Assembly (NCBI GenBank): GCA_017622925.1
Contig: JAGAQC010000053.1
Coordinates: 1-41,898, forward strand
DNA length: 41,898 nucleotides
Reading direction: 5' to 3'
Source: Ruminococcus sp.
GTDB lineage: Bacteria; Bacillota; Clostridia; Oscillospirales; Ruminococcaceae
Both the position numbers and the translations under genes were made by a program. Each line of letters opens with the position of its first letter. Positions within the stretch are counted from its first letter, which is position 1. Shown here in pieces: positions 41,758 to 41,898 of the stretch. The notes beneath the pieces were generated by a model. The model did no database searches. It was not told the origin of the DNA and saw only the letters and a program-made list of their open reading frames with translations.

Positions 41758-41898
41758 GGAATCACTGATTAAATATGGTGCGTCAGATGCGCAGTCAGAT
41801 TTTTTGTCAGATTGCATAAAAACGACACAGGCATACTTTGTGTATGGCAAGGAGTTTTTGTGTAATATGACAGAAAATATGCAAGCAGATGACGTGCC
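41758..41898. repeat. Partial family C-like element at the window edge
   Basis: Starts right after B4. GTGCGTCAGATGCGC palindrome, then TACTTTGTGTATGGCAAGG, which matches TACTTTGTGTATTGCAAGG on the minus strand inside C2. The other end is outside the window. Confidence 0.55.

Noticed and set aside
1-41898. tRNA or rRNA genes near the origin
   Set aside because: I looked for TTCGA/GGTTC T-loop patterns with cloverleaf context and for rRNA-like sequence and found none that hold up.
41758-41898. Start of a coding region at the right edge
   Set aside because: Short open frames exist but lack an RBS, and the sequence matches the interior of family C elements.

Overview
The window is the replication-origin neighbourhood of a low-to-mid GC Firmicute of the Ruminococcus group (Oscillospiraceae). 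Three things point there: the conserved gene order rpmH-rnpA-yidD-yidC-jag-mnmE-mnmG-rsmG-noc-parA-parB on one arm and dnaA-dnaN-yaaA-recF-remB-gyrB-gyrA on the other; a dockerin-bearing xylanase/esterase of the cellulosome type at the left edge; and dense families of GC-rich hairpin repeats between genes. Ruminococcus flavefaciens or a close relative is my best guess, by inference only.

Layout. 1-3277: a secreted GH30-CBM22-dockerin-CE1 enzyme with its own promoter and terminator. 3318-3713: a hairpin repeat, then what looks like an independent small structured RNA on the minus strand, with a promoter and a strong terminator. 3770-5482: a two-gene minus-strand operon (guanylate kinase-like, SLC13-type permease). 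5751-7685: an oxidative-stress operon (flavodiiron protein, ferredoxin-thioredoxin-reductase-like protein, thioredoxin) followed by a 32-residue protein. 7761-20049: the leftward origin arm from rpmH to serS, carrying most of the parS sites, including a nest of five between noc and parA. 20050-22869: oriC, split in two parts around dnaA, with putative DnaA boxes of the form TTTTCAACA and a DnaA-trio-like track in the dnaA-dnaN gap. 22870-32063: the rightward arm dnaN to gyrA. 32113-41426: a phosphoesterase, YtaF-type membrane protein, lipoprotein, ECF sigma/anti-sigma pair, M20 dipeptidase, MsmK/UgpC-type ATPase, RsuA-type pseudouridine synthase and a DUF4830-like protein. 41427-41898: repeats only.

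Transcription diverges from the origin, so most genes near it are co-directional with replication. ParA, ParB, Noc and the parS sites would handle segregation and nucleoid occlusion; DnaA, DnaN, RecF and gyrase handle initiation and replication; RnpA, YidC, YidD, KhpB, MnmE, MnmG, RsmG and SerS serve RNA processing, membrane insertion and translation.

The most unusual content is between the genes. I see three interspersed families. Family A (about 180 bp, seven copies) has a GUAA-loop hairpin, a long hairpin whose arms change sequence but stay complementary, and two GC-rich hairpins. Family B (about 175-240 bp, four copies plus a fragment) is a chain of hairpins with at least one compensatory change. 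Family C (158-163 bp, three copies plus a partial one) has terminal inverted repeats containing AGGAGGT-like sequence, and its ends supply the Shine-Dalgarno sequence of three genes and the stop codon of one. No tRNA, rRNA, CRISPR array or recognisable transposase gene was found.
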